From Macrotis lagotis (Eukaryota; Chordata; Mammalia; Peramelemorphia; Peramelidae): a stretch of 64,000 nt of DNA. Below the pieces are notes generated by a model that was not told the origin of the DNA, did no database searches, and saw only the letters and a program-made list of their open reading frames with translations. The number at the start of each line of letters is the position of its first letter. Within the stretch, counting starts at the first letter, position 1. Below, one piece after another: positions 23,801 to 35,017 of the stretch. The translations under genes were made by a program, and so were the position numbers. The DNA lies in the NCBI RefSeq assembly GCF_037893015.1, contig NC_133658.1:631500211-631564210 (forward strand). Direction: 5' to 3'.

Positions 23801-24209
23801 AAAGAAAATGTGTTATATCTGAACACTCTCCCCGCCATGGTCAATCCTCTAGTCCTTTATTCACATCCCCACCCCTTCCCCCTGCTTCCCCCTCCTTCTT
23901 ACTCCAGATGTCTATACCCCATTGAGTATATATGCTGTTTCCTCTCCTAGCCACCTCTGATGAGAGCAAAGGTTCCCTCATTCCCCCTTGCCTCTCCCCC
24001 TCCATATCATTGCAGTAGCTCATTGTAATAAAGAAAAATCTTATATGAAATATCTTGGGCTATTCCCTTCGCCTTTTTCTTTCTCCCATTACATTTACCT
24101 TTTTTGTCTATTGACTACATTTTTACACAATATTTTATCTTCGAATTCAGCTTTCTCCTGTGCTTCAACTATAAAAGCTCCCTCTAATTGCTCTATTATC
24201 TGAGAAGGC

Positions 24210-25386
24210 TCATATGAGTATTATCAGTGTCATTTTTCTATGCAGGAATACATGCAGTTCATCATCATTAAGTCCCTCATATTTTCCTCCTCTCCTCCAA
24301 TCTCCATGCTTCACCTGAGTCCTGTATCTGAAGATCAAACCTTCTGTTCAGCTGTGGCCATTCCAAAAGGAACATTTGAAATTTCCCTGGTTCATTGAAA
24401 GTCCATCTTTTTCCCCTGGAAGTGGACATTCAGCCTTGCTGAGTACTTCATTCTTGGCTGCATTCTAAGCTCTTTTGCCTTCTGGTATATTATATCCCAA
24501 GCCTTATGAGCTTCCAATGTAGTTGCTGCTAAATTCTGTGTGATCCTGACTGTAGCTCCATGATATTTGAACTGTGTCCTTCTGGATGCTTATAATATTT
24601 TCTCTTTTAATTGGGAGTTCTGGAACTTGGCTACAATATTCCTAGGGGTTGGTTTTTGGGGATCTCTTTCTCCGGGGGATCGGTGGATTCTCTCCATTTC
24701 TATTTTGCCCTCTGATTCTAGCATATCAGGGCAATTTTCCTGTAGTAATTCTTTGAAAATGATGTCAAGGCTCTTTTCCTGATCATGACTTTCAGGTATT
24801 CCAATAAATTTTAAATTATCTTTCCTAAGTCTGTTTTCCATTTCAGTTGTTTTTTCAATGAGGTATTTCACATTTTCTTCTAATTTTTAATTTTTTGCGT
24901 TTTGAAGTATTGATTCCTGATTTCTGGTAAATTCATCAATCTACCTGAATGATATTCTTACTCTCAAGTATTTGTTCTCCTCAGAGAGTTTTCTTCTCTT
25001 TTTCCATCTGGCCAATTTTGGTTTTTGAATCATTGTTCTCCTCAATAACTTTTTGAACTGTTTTATCCATTTGACCTAAGCTGGTTTTTAGCATGCTATT
25101 TTCTTCAGCATTTTTTTGGATTTCCTTGACTAAGCTGCTGACTTCATTTTCATGATTTTCCTGCATTTCTCATTTCTTTTCCCAGTTTTTCTTCTAACTC
25201 CCTCATTTGATTTTCAAAGTCTTTTTTGTGCTCTGTCATAGCCTGATCCTTGTTTCGGTTTTTCTAGGATTCTTTAGATGTAGGAGCTTGTGTTTCCTTT
25301 CCTTCAGACTGAGTATATTGATCCTTCTTGGGATCATAAATAATTTATTGCTCAATTGTGTTCCTCTTTTTTCTCTGCTTGCTCAT
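24210..25386 (-). pseudogene. ORF1 of the inserted half-L1, decayed
   Basis: The ATG at 25386-25384 matches the intact-looking start of the host copy (MSKQRKKENTIG at 26637). It would run about 392 codons to TGA (complement at 24210-24212). Layout: basic N-terminus; coiled coil rich in Q/E/K (24981-25166: LVKEIQKNAEENSMLK); RRM-like block (24590-24871: RKDNLKFIGIPESHDQEK, ERIHRSPGERDPQKPTPR, IVAKFQNSQ); C-terminal domain with the YPAKL motif region. L1 ORF1p is a trimeric RNA-binding chaperone. Several stops and frame changes make this copy non-coding today. Confidence 0.85.
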
Positions 25387-26105
25387 TTCCCAGCCTAAGC
25401 CTGTTTTTGGGGTGCTTCCTGACCTTTTGGGGCAGTCCCACAAGGGTCTCAGTGTGTGAGGCTCTGTCCTCCCTCCTGGTCTGTGAATAACCATATGCGC
25501 TCCCATCTGCCATGGGCCTGAGGTGGAGGGGGCTGCTGCTGTTTTGCGTGGGTGCCTAGACTGTGATCAGTATCTGAATGTGTTCAGAGGCCCAGAGTCC
25601 TGTTCCAGGGGCAGAGGACAGAGCTCTGCAGTCTCTCTTCACTCCCCTCCCTCAGCAAAATGGGCTCATGCCCTGGAGGCTCCTGCTTACTGGATCAGCT
25701 TGCTTTTGTTCCTGCATCTGGGCTGCTGAAAGACCATGCTGCTCACTGTGTGCCCTGAGGGCTGCGCTCCATCTGCTAGCTCTGGCAGAGGTCCCCTGCT
25801 GTTCCCCCACTTTGTGCCCGGTGCTCCCCGGGGTGTAGCTCAGGAGACTCCCCTGCTGCTGTGAGCTTGGGCTCCCAGTGCCCTGGGGCTGCCTCCAGGA
25901 GGCTGAAGTTCTTTTGCTCTAGTGGGCCGTCCCTCCAACCCCAGGGAGCAGAGCCTTTCTGCTCTTTTCCAGATTACCTTGAGTAGGAGAACTGCCTCTC
26001 TGGGTCCCTTTGTGGGTTCTGTCTCTCGAAAGTTTAGTTAGAGTATCTTAGTTTAGAAGTTTTATCAGAGAGCTCCTAAGACTTGATCCTTTCTCTGCCC
26101 CCTCT
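25387..26105 (-). promoter_or_regulatory. Half-L1 5' UTR, probable internal promoter region
   Basis: This roughly 720-base segment between the element's 5' end and the ORF1 start is clearly richer in G and C than its surroundings ('cagtgccctggggctgcctc', 'tccaaccccagggagcaga'). By analogy with L1 it should carry the element's own promoter. No specific factor site is claimed. Confidence 0.5.
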
Positions 26106-26770
26106 GTTTCACATTTTTCCCAATTTTTCATTTTTTTTTTTGGTTTTGAAGTATTGAGTCCTGATTTCTCATAAATTCAGCAATCTCCCTGAGTTCTATT
26201 CTTTGTCTGAAGGATTTGTTTTCCCTGGAGAGTTTTCTTAGCTTTTTTTTCCCATCTGGCCAATTTTTCTTTTTAAAGCATTCTTCTCCTTAATAATTTT
26301 TTGAACTGTTTTATCCAATTGACCTAAGCTGGTTTTTAGCATGCTATTTTCTTCAGCATTTTTTTGGATTTCCTTGACTAAGCTGCTGACTTCATTTTCA
26401 TGTTTTTCCTTCATCTCTCTCCTTTCTTTTCCCAGTTTTTTTTTCCAACTCCTTCATTTGATTTTCAAAGTCTTTTTTGAGCTCTGTCGTAGTCTGAGCC
26501 CAATTTCTGTTTTTCTTGGAGTCTTTAGATGCAGGAGCTTGTGTTTCCTCATCTTCAGACTGAGTTTTTTGATCCTTCTTGGGATCATAGAAAATGTATT
26601 TCCCAATGGTGTTCTCCTTTTTTCTCTGCTTGCTCATTATCCCAGCCTAAGCCTGTTTTGGGGGTGCTTCCTGACCTTTTGGGGTACTCCTACAAGGGTC
26701 TAAGGGTGTGAGGCTCTATCATCCCTCCTGATCTGTGAATGACCGTATGTGCACCTCTCTGCCACAGGGC
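26106..26770 (-). mobile_element. Half-L1 host copy, 5' half (5' UTR and ORF1 start)
   Basis: Encodes MSKQRKKENTIG...KNRNWAQTTTELKKDFENQMKE (26398-26637) and part of the coiled coil down to 26118. The 5' UTR sequence matching 25390-25540 runs up to about 26770. It is parted from its 3' half (20985-22928) by the nested insertion. The ORF1 start remains open for 79 codons. The 5' edge abuts an L1 tail in opposite orientation and may be truncated. Confidence 0.85.
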
Positions 26771-27372
26771 ATAGCAGTCCTGTTTGTGGTGGTATAAAAT
26801 TGGAAATTAAGTGAATGTCCATCAATTGGGGAATGGCTTAACAAACTGTGGTATATGTATTTCATGGAACACTATTGTTCTATTAGAAACCAGAAGGGAT
26901 GGGAATTTAGGGAATTCTGGAAGGATTTGCATGAACTGATGCTGAGCAAGATAAGCAGAACCAGAAAAACTTTGTTCACCCTAACAGCAACATGAGTGTG
27001 ATGATCAACCCCGATAGACTTGCTCATTACACCAGTGGAACAACCAGAGACAATACTGGGATATCTGCAATGGAGAATACCATCTGTATGGAGAGAAAGA
27101 ATTATGGACTTTGAACAAAGACCAAAGACTGTTAACTTCAAATGAGAAAAACAAAAAACCATTATCCTATTATGTACTTTTGCCATCTCATACTTTATTT
27201 TTCTTCCTTAAGGATATGATTTCTCTGTCATCACATTCAACTGAAATCAATGTATAACATGAAAACAATGTAAAGACTAACAGACTGCCTTCTATGGGGG
27301 TGATGGAGAGAAGCAAGAATGGGAGAAAAATTGTAAAACTCAAAATAAATAAAATCTTTCTAAAAATAAAGG
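26771..27372 (+). mobile_element. LINE-1 3' end, strongly 5'-truncated
   Basis: Begins inside the ORF2 IAALFVV block ('atagcagtcctgtttgtggt'), then 'ccatcaattggggaatggct', the EQDKQNQKN-like segment, the SAMENTIC block near 27070 and a 3' UTR closing with 'caaaataaataaaatctttc'. Meets the half-L1 5' end head to head. Confidence 0.85.
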
Positions 27373-28230
27373 ACCCATGGATTAGTCCCAGGTTTTTTTA
27401 TATTATCAGTAATCTGGACAACGAACTCATTCTGCTTACTTAGAAGTCTATCAAATATAGTCCAATATGTTAATGTGGCTTTAAAATTATTCATTATTTG
27501 CTGAAGCTACTTTGTCTAACAGATATTAAAGAACAGTAAACTTGGTCTTAATGACATGATTTTAGGGCATTTTAGAGAAGTTTATGGCACTGTATAAGTT
27601 GCAGCCTAGCAGAGTGAATCAACAGGTAAGTCTTGCCTTAGATCTCTACTAGTTTATGTGGCATGGATAAGTAACTTATTTCTCAAGATCTTAGGTAATA
27701 ACTTATATCTGAGTTGATCTATTATTTTGCAGAAGTTGCCCACATCAACGAAGCTACAGTTTTGGATAAAAGAAATAAACAAAGAAAACAGTGACTGTCA
27801 ACAAGCTTCCCTTGTGTCTATATACTTTGAAATTTCTAGAAACTTCATTGATCAACTCTAAAGTTTAGACTTTAGATTTTAACACAAGTATTATTTAATT
27901 TTAATTCTAATGAAACTAATACTTAATTTAAAATCTCTGAATACAATTAATGACCAAATTAGCTGCTAAACATTGAACCCTAACTGTTTGCTTAAAACTT
28001 TTAAAATAATGGCAACATATAAAATAATTTCTATTTATTATGCAAACTGATAGATTTATCTAGCCTAATGTTTTTCAAATTACAACAGGATTTTACTGCT
28101 TTCAAGTAAAATCTTTATACAATCAAGAATGACAGAAGAGGGAGTAGGTGAAATGTTATCTTTAAAATAATGTTATAAACATTTAAGTGTAGTGAAGCTA
28201 CACTAAATTTTTGATTAGGAAAAATGACAG
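27373..28230. other. Unassigned AT-rich sequence
   Basis: No gene or clear repeat. Confidence 0.5.
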
Positions 28231-28234
28231 TTCA

Positions 28235-28420
28235 TAAAACTTTAGGCCTAGAAAGTACCGAATAATTAATAATGGGCAAAATTCAATCTCAGTTTTGCAA
28301 ATGAGGAAATTAAGGCAAAGTGTGATGTACTTGCATGAGTTAACACTCAGACAACTAGTTAGTGGCAGTAGATAAGTCTCCTTACTCCCAATGTGGTGCA
28401 CTTTCCACTACATCACAATA
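28235..28420 (+). mobile_element. MIR relic
   Basis: 'ttttgcaaatgaggaaatta' and 'ggcaaagtgtgatgtacttg', then 'ccttactcccaatgtggtgc' and 'ctttccactacatca' follow MIR core and 3' half. Confidence 0.65.
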
Positions 28421-28689
28421 ATTTAGATTAGATTGGCTTAAAAAAAAGTTCAGAATGAGCTTCAATTAATTTAGCTCTGATTTTTGAGGCATGCAGTACA
28501 AATGAAGGAATTCCAAAAGTTGTATTTTTTTATGTCTATGCGTTCCTCAAAAATTTTAATCAGAGGGTGAACCAAAAATTTTAAAATACATTTTCAGAAA
28601 ACTTTTAATGATTAGGTTAACAGGACCTATGCCAATCTCCATACCTGATAAGATCTCTAACCCCAAGATTATTTTTTGGCATATTTTAT

Positions 28690-28812
28690 ATACACTCATG
28701 TACATGTGCATATGTTTTATCCCCCAGTCCAACAAATATGTAAACTCATTGAGGGCAGGAATTGTTTTATTTTTGTCACTGCTTCAAGATTTTAAATCTT
28801 GTAAAGACAAAT
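28690..28812 (+). mobile_element. LINE-2 3' fragment
   Basis: 'aaactcattgagggcaggaa' and 'ttgttttatttttgtcactg' match the L2 3' end ('gtaagctccttgagggcagggactg'). Confidence 0.6.
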
Positions 28813-29219
28813 CTTTTAAAATTATGATTAATGTAGTAGCTGAAAATCATAGCACATGATGGTAGCTATAAAGGAACTATGAATATAAAACCTACTGCCC
28901 ACAGGTGCTTTCTTTCTCTTGGAAAAATTGGCATATCTCATTTTAATTATTCAAACTTGTAAGTTAGAAATATATTTTTAAGCAAGAAAAAAATACATTT
29001 TAAATGTTAGTTAAAATATGAACCCCTCTGTTTCTCTTTGAGTAAATGATACTTCCTTTCACAAATAGATTCCATTTTATCTCTATGACCATCAATAAAT
29101 TCTAACTCAGAGATATCTGAGCCTCAATGTTCTCATTGGTAAAGCGAGGGTATGGGGGGAAGGTAAGAGGAATGAATTTCTATAGTATTTCTATTTGTAT
29201 AGAATTTCTATTCCTAGAA
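28813..29219. other. Unassigned sequence
   Basis: No gene seen. A weak MIR-like trace lies at 29095-29155. Confidence 0.4.
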
Positions 29220-29410
29220 GGTGTCAGATATTATACTAAATGCTTTTCAAATTTTATGTCACTGATATTTATCACTCTGTGAGTAAGCCTATAATAATTC
29301 TCATTTTCACAATTGTAGAAACTAAGGGAAACAGATATTAAGTGACTTGTCAAGAGTTAAGTATCTGAGACTTCATTTCAGCTTTATATTTTCTGAAGCT
29401 AGCTAGTAAT
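29220..29410 (+). mobile_element. MIR relic
   Basis: 'ctaaatgcttttcaaatttt', 'cattttcacaattgtagaaa' and 'ttaagtgacttgtcaagagt' in MIR order. Confidence 0.6.
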
Positions 29411-29460
29411 CTATTCTAGCTGGTTATTCAGATTACCTCTGAATAACTTTTAAAATCATC

Positions 29461-29462
<2 letters not shown>

Positions 29463-29502
<40 letters not shown>

Positions 29503-29510
29503 TATATTTA
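29463..29510. repeat. (TA)n microsatellite
   Basis: Alternating TA run with one 'tatacata' interruption. Confidence 0.95.
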
Positions 29511-29574
29511 AAAACATAAGACTAAATTTTTTTTAATTTACAAAATTCTTTAGATATTTCATTTTTTTTTCAGG

Positions 29575-29700
29575 GTAAAAAACTGTGGAGGTAGGTGCTA
29601 TAATGATCTCTATTTCACAAAATGAGGGAACTGAGATTTAAAGACATTAGATGCTTTGATCAGAACCACACAATGGTGTAGAATATTCTGCATACAGCAT
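29575..29700 (+). mobile_element. MIR relic
   Basis: 'gaggtaggtgctataatgat' and 'ctctatttcacaaaatgagg', then 'gaactgagatttaaagac' match the MIR centre. Confidence 0.65.
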
Positions 29701-29849
29701 TTATATTTGCTATGCCAAGTTTCCAGTAACATAATATATTTTACATATAATAACTAATATCTACTCTATATTCTAATTAGCAAAGGAATCAGACTCTTAC
29801 AAAATTCATGTAGAAAGATTCACTGTCTACACCTCATATTTTTTTTCTC

Positions 29850-31065
29850 TATTCTTATATATACCCTCAAGACATTCATTCAATTATCTCTTAATTGTTA
29901 GATATAATGACCTTTTTTCAGTCCTCATCCACCTTTACTTTTCTGTATTATTTTTTACTGTTGACCATAATGGTGGAATTCTGTACCTTTGATATTCTCT
30001 CCTCTTCATTTTCATGAAACTCTTGTTTCTTCTGTCTGCTTCTACTTGTCCCCTCCTCCTTCAATTTTCTTTTTAATCTAAATAATGCTTCTCAATTCGG
30101 TATGTCCCAAAGCTCTGAAGGAGCCATCTTCCTTCCACTTTTTATACTCCCCTGTGACCACATTAGTTTCCATGGGTTTAATTATTATATCTTTGCTGAC
30201 GATCCCCACATCTATCTTTCCAGCCTTAGTCTCTTTTCAGAGACATAGTCCACTATCACCTATGGCCTGTTGGACAATGTAAACTTGACATACTGTAGAA
30301 ATCTCAAACTCATTTTCTTTCTCCCAAAATCTCCCCCTCTTGAACATCTCTATTTCCTTTGAGATTGCCATCATCCATTCAGTCTCTAATCTTACATTGC
30401 ATATGTTTTCCCTAACTACTTAATGTCCTTCAATCTAAATTTTGAATCAAAAGTCAAATTTAACTTTTATTACCTCAAAAACATGTTTCATTTCTGATCT
30501 GGTCTCCCTCCGTACACAGTCATCCTTTTATTTCACCTCAAGTATCATAGCAGCTTATCCCTACACCAATATTCTTCAAAGTGCTGCCAACTTTTTTATC
30601 TAAGTAGAGGTCCATTCCATTTAATTTACTAATAAACTCTATTGTCTCTAGTTAAAATATGATCCCCTCTGTTTCTCTTTGAAAGATTTTCATAAACCAA
30701 TCTCTGCCTTTGAAATCTCACCACCTATTCTCCTCTCCTTGCACTCACTGGTGTAGCAAAACTGACCATAACATTTTGTATTCATGACTTGACATTAGCT
30801 GTCTCCCATAATCTGGAATCCCTTATTTTCCTCAAAACTTAGTTAAAGCACTATCTTCTATCCAAAATCTTTCATGATGTTTTCAATTTCTGATGCCTTT
30901 GCTTCTTAGGCTTCCTAGGCATGTATATACATACTATCTTTCCACGTCAAAAAAGTACATTTTGAGGGCAAAGGATTGTTTCATTTTTGTCTTTAATCCT
31001 CACTTCTTGGTAACTCCTGAGAAAATGTAGGCCCTTGATAAATACTTGGAGATTCGTTCATTCAT
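29850..31065 (+). mobile_element. LINE-2, long 3' portion of ORF2 and 3' end
   Basis: In L2 order: FSVLI/TVDH region ('tttttcagtcctcatccacc', 'tttactgttgaccataatgg'), 'tttccatgggtttaattatt' followed by 'tttgctgacgatccccacat' (the YADD catalytic region, here ADDPH), 'gtagaaatctcaaactcatt', 'gatctggtctccctccgtac', 'tcccataatctggaatccct', and the L2 tail 'aggcccttgataaatacttg'. Heavily diverged with many frame breaks, as expected of a Mesozoic LINE. Confidence 0.8.
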
Positions 31066-31394
31066 TTAGATTCATTGAACATCTATTGACCACCCTCAAT
31101 TTGCTTGGCTGGAAATCATTTCGTTTGAAGAGTACATCTTTTCACAATAAATTGTTTCACATGGTGCGTTGGAAAATGGATTGGACCAAAGCTTCATGCT
31201 TAGAGAGGTTAATTGCCTTAACTAAGGTCATATTGTTACTTCATGGCATTTAAAGCTACACACCTTGCCTCTTAGCATATTTTCATTTGTATCATTCTGG
31301 TAAAAAATAATTACAATTTAATTAGGTGAATGATATTTGCAAACTTATTTTATGTAACCATATGACCAATTTAAGTGATAATTCAGTTTCATCC

Positions 31395-31690
31395 CTCTCC
31401 TCCAATGTGCCTATTGACCTAATAGTATTCTTTGATTCTCAATTAAAATCTCAACATCTACCAGAATTTCCATCCTTCCTTAATTCTAATGTCTTGTCTC
31501 TGTTAATTATTTCCTATTTATCTTGTATGTTATATTTTTTGTATTTATTTGTTTGCATGATGTCTTCTACATTAGTATGTAAATTCCATAAGAATAGAGA
31601 TGGTTTCTTTTTTCTTTTTTTTGCCTCTTTTAAAATACAATGTCCAGGATGAGGTAGGCACATAATAAATGTTTATTGTCTGATACATTA
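31395..31690 (+). mobile_element. LINE-2 3' fragment
   Basis: 'atgtaaattccataagaata' and 'gaggtaggcacataataaat' match the L2 terminal segment. Confidence 0.65.
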
Positions 31691-32534
31691 TCAAATGCAT
31701 TTCACCATACTTTTTTCTTATTCCTTAGAATTCTCTTTCCTTATCTTTAAAATGAGAAGACTGGGTATGAGAAACTTGATTTTTTATCTCAGTTCTAATG
31801 TTTTCAGACCATGTGTAAGCTATCTAATGTTCCTAAACTTCAATTAACTTAACTGTAGGAAAGATTGAAATGTCACACTATGTCTCTCTACACAAAACAA
31901 TGAAAAGGAGTTGTGCAGAAAAGTTTTTATTGGTAAAAGCTGTATAAATATAAATTATTATTAGTTTGTTGTTGTGAATTATTATTTAGTCAGCCTGTCT
32001 TCACAAACTGTGCCCAACAACTGAAAAGATTTCCTTCTATGACTAACTATTAGTGAAGACTTAGGAAAGCATTGCAGTCTTGAGAAATGGAATCTAAATA
32101 GTTAGAATTAAGTAATGTCCAGATAGTTTTAGTCCTTGTAAAACAGGAAATGCTACAAATGAGATGCCATCAATATTATCAAAAGCATTCTGTCCTGTTA
32201 GAGAATTAATAAGTTTTAATTGCTGATGCACATGCTATTGGCATTGTAGAAGGAATAACTAAGTCAAATACAAAATGTATGACAAAAGCATATATGGGCA
32301 TAAGCACTGCAATCTCCTGAACCAATCCCCCATAGAAAAAAGTATTCTACTTACAGAATTGCATACAAATGTATAGGAAAAGGCACTCTTGGACCGTATT
32401 GTATTTCCCTTAATTAAAGATGTATGTTGAGTTTCAATTGGTTAGTAAAAAGAAGTCTTAAGTGGACAGAAAGTGAGTGTACTCGAAGTGAAAACAATTT
32501 TGCTAATTTCCATCATGACAGGGAGGTACTAACT
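31691..32534. other. Mostly unassigned sequence
   Basis: A weak MIR-like trace at 31735-31860; otherwise no gene or repeat recognised. Confidence 0.45.
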
Positions 32535-32540
32535 CGTAAG

Positions 32541-32543
<3 letters not shown>

Positions 32544-32605
<62 letters not shown>

Positions 32606-32779
32606 TACACACACACACACACACATATATTGTTTAGGTTTTTGCAAGGCAAATGGGGTTAAGAGGCTGGCCCAAGGCCACACAGCTAGGTAATTATTAA
32701 GTGTCTGAGACAGGATTTGAACCCAGGTACTCCTGACTCCAGGGCCAGTGCTTTATGCACTGCACCACCTAGCTGCCCC
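32544..32779 (-). mobile_element. Marsupial tRNA-type SINE with a (TG)n tail
   Basis: Reverse SINE body from about 32640 ('tttgcaaggcaaatggggtt') to the head 'caccacctagctgcccc'. Its tail side is a roughly 80-base (CA)n run at 32544-32625. Both body and run lie between copies of 'cgtaagtta' at 32535-32543 and 32780-32788, so the microsatellite belongs to the SINE tail. Confidence 0.9.
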
Positions 32780-32859
32780 CGTAAGTTATATTTCTAAGTT
32801 TTGAAGTTGTACTTCATCCCCTGGTTTCCTTCAATTTTTGTCTAAAATCTCATCTTCTA

Positions 32860-33095
32860 CAAGAAATAATTCACAGTTCCCTCAGTCTTAATACCTTCCC
32901 CTTAAGACCATCTCCAATTTCTCACATATTTATTTTATTTGTACATGTTTAAAATTATCCTCCATTAACCTGTGAACTCCTTGAGAACATCAGTTTTTTT
33001 TACTTATTTGTTTTTGTTTTATATTTCCTATCCTCAGTATTTAGCACATTGACTGAGTCATAGTAGGTACTTAATTGATAATTGACCAATTGACA
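32860..33095 (+). mobile_element. LINE-2 3' fragment
   Basis: 'ttaagaccatctccaatttc', 'aacctgtgaactccttgaga', 'agtatttagcacattgactg' and 'catagtaggtacttaattga' match the L2 3' end in order. Confidence 0.75.
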
Positions 33096-33439
33096 GGGGA
33101 GTTTTGTTCCATTATATCCTACAAAAAGCATTCTGATCCATATTAGTATACTGGAACTAGCAGGAATCGACATGTGAAAATTATTTGTTAAATTTACAGT
33201 ATGAGCATTTATGTCTCTGAAATTAGCAAATGATATAAATCAGGGATTGATCTTTTCTGTTGGATTATAGAATTAAATTGATGGAGAAATGTTAAGAAGA
33301 AAGATTAAATAAAAAAGTACATTAGACAAACATTTTTTCCTCTCTCAGAGAGCAACTTGCCAACATTTTAGAACTAATTTCCTTGTCCCTAAAGTACACA
33401 ATGGTACTAAAAATACCATAATAATAATAATAGCTTTAA

Positions 33440-33645
33440 GTGATGTTTTATGAAAGCATTTTACATACATGACCTCAATTAATTTTCACATCTCTTTCAG
33501 AAAATAATTGATAGTATCAGTGTTATTTGAGAGATCAAGAAATTGAGACTTATAGATTAACTTTCTAATGATCACATAATATCAGTGGCATAATTTGAAC
33601 CTATATTTCTTGTGATTACTAGTCCAGTGCTCTTCTAAACTGTGT
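33440..33645 (+). mobile_element. MIR relic
   Basis: 'gaaagcattttacatacatg', 'acctcaattaattttcacat' and 'ttactagtccagtgctcttc' in MIR order. Confidence 0.65.
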
Positions 33646-33802
33646 CCTCCATTCCTCAAATATGGGAACATGGGATCTACATTTTAATTTGCAATGCCAG
33701 AGACACATCTCTCCTTCCATGTCTTCATTTTGACCTAGAAGTAGGTCCAGTGACTACGCACATTCACTTAAACACCTCCACTTATGAGAGTGTAGTATTC
33801 TT

Positions 33803-33952
33803 TTTTAGGTTTTTTTTCAAGGCAAATGGGGTTAAGTGGCTTGCCCAAGGCCACACAGCTAGGTAATTATTAAGTGTGTGAGACCAGATTTGAACCCAGG
33901 TACTCCTGACTCCAAGGCCAGTGCTCTATTCACTGCGCCACCTAGCCGCCCC
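33803..33952 (-). mobile_element. Marsupial tRNA-type SINE, well preserved
   Basis: Full reverse SINE from a T run to 'cgccacctagccgcccc'. Flanked by a perfect 18-bp TSD 'tgagagtgtagtattctt' at 33785-33802 and 33953-33970. One of the least diverged SINEs in the window, so a comparatively recent insertion. Confidence 0.95.
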
Positions 33953-34034
33953 TGAGAGTGTAGTATTCTTTAGGAATAGTAATGGGAATTAATAAGGAGT
34001 GGTAGTAGAAGAAGAAAAATAAGTAGAATAGATA

Positions 34035-34265
34035 GCTTTATATCTTGCAAAGTGCTTTTCAAATATTGACTTATTTGCTCCTCATAACAATCACGGTAGG
34101 TAGAAGTTATTATTATCCCCATTTTTTAGTAAAAAAAAAAAATGAGACTGAAAAATGAATTATCCAGGATCAAATCTTGAATTTCAGATTACATATCTGA
34201 CGGGATAAAATTTGTTCTCAAGTGTTTCTGACTCCAGATACAAATGTCTATATACTATACTACTT
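34035..34265 (+). mobile_element. MIR relic
   Basis: 'cttgcaaagtgcttttcaaa', 'gctcctcataacaatcacgg', 'gaagttattattatccccat' and 'gtgtttctgactccagatac' follow MIR. Confidence 0.75.
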
Positions 34266-34621
34266 AGGTGTCAATAAGGCTTCAATGTACCCATTTTACT
34301 TTTACATTACAAATTCTGACATTGATTAGCAAAGTTTTCTCTCTTCTCATTAGGTAGAAACTTATCTTCCTACAATTTGATTATTGCTCTAATTCTGCAT
34401 GTGTTTTTGGTAACCAACAACATTAAGTCTCCCATGATACAACTCTACAGAGACGCTTGAACATATAACTGGAAACATAATTTGCAAAGGCAATTGAGCA
34501 AGCTAGTTTTATCACCAAAGAAAAGGAAAGTTGCATTATATTTCACATTAAACAATTATAGAGAAACCAGAAACCAGGAGGGGGAAGCATTATGTGAACT
34601 ATTTGTGTGTTGATTAGTGGA

Positions 34622-35017
34622 TGTTGGGGGTCCTTCCAACCCCTGGCAGAGCGAAGAATGAGTTAAAGAGTCATGTGACTGAAGGCTGACTAATAAAGGA
34701 AGAGACAGGACTCTGACAAGATGGAAAAGAATGTTTGATTTATTGAGCCATACACAAGGTTATATTTTGCAAAAATCACAAGGTCCCTCCTTTATCTAAT
34801 TCCCTGAGCCCACTGAGTACTGCCCTTGTTCTCAGGCCGTGCTGTTTGTACTGGCATATCAAGTGTGTCATAACTGCAAAACCTCTTATCTTCCAGGGAA
34901 CATTGTATGCTAGAAAGTAACTACTTAAGTTTTCTGGGATGGAGAACCAAATCACTGCTACAAAGAGGTTTATTCAACCAACATGGTCAAAGACCTACTC
35001 ACTTGTGGTCTTCAACA
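34622..35017 (-). mobile_element. Solo LTR of an endogenous retrovirus (fossil)
   Basis: A roughly 396-bp block with the terminal inverted bases of an LTR: the plus strand begins 'tgttggggg' and ends 'tcttcaaca'. On the minus strand it carries AATAAA signals followed by a U5-like end (34622-34760). No internal viral genes lie next to it, so it is a solo LTR left by recombination. The 4-6 bp host duplication is not clear, which suggests some age. Family not determined. Confidence 0.65.

Larger units (their letters stand above)
22929..26105 (-). mobile_element. Complete-length half-L1 (HAL1-like) inserted into another half-L1
   Basis: About 3.18 kb. Reading down: GC-rich 5' UTR (26105-25387), ORF1 region (25386-24210), then a roughly 1.28-kb tail with three antisense SINE modules and an A-rich end (T-rich on the plus strand at 22929-22970). 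No endonuclease or RT sequence is present. It is bounded by 'gtttcacatttt' at 22917-22928 and 26106-26117, and both flanks belong to one related element, so this is a clean nested insertion with a 12-bp TSD. It must have used L1 ORF2p supplied in trans (inference from the HAL1 class). Confidence 0.85.

Noticed and set aside
20985-24240. A simple tandem duplication of about 1.9 kb
   Set aside because: The repeated units are better explained by the nested half-L1 insertion, because 12-bp TSDs and the host's missing 5' half at 26106 are found.
25523-25838. Cys/Leu-rich open frames opposite the half-L1 5' UTR
   Set aside because: No family motif. GC-rich 5' UTR sequence explains their length.
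32424-32693. His/Thr repeat protein
   Set aside because: A translation of the (CA)n run in a SINE tail.
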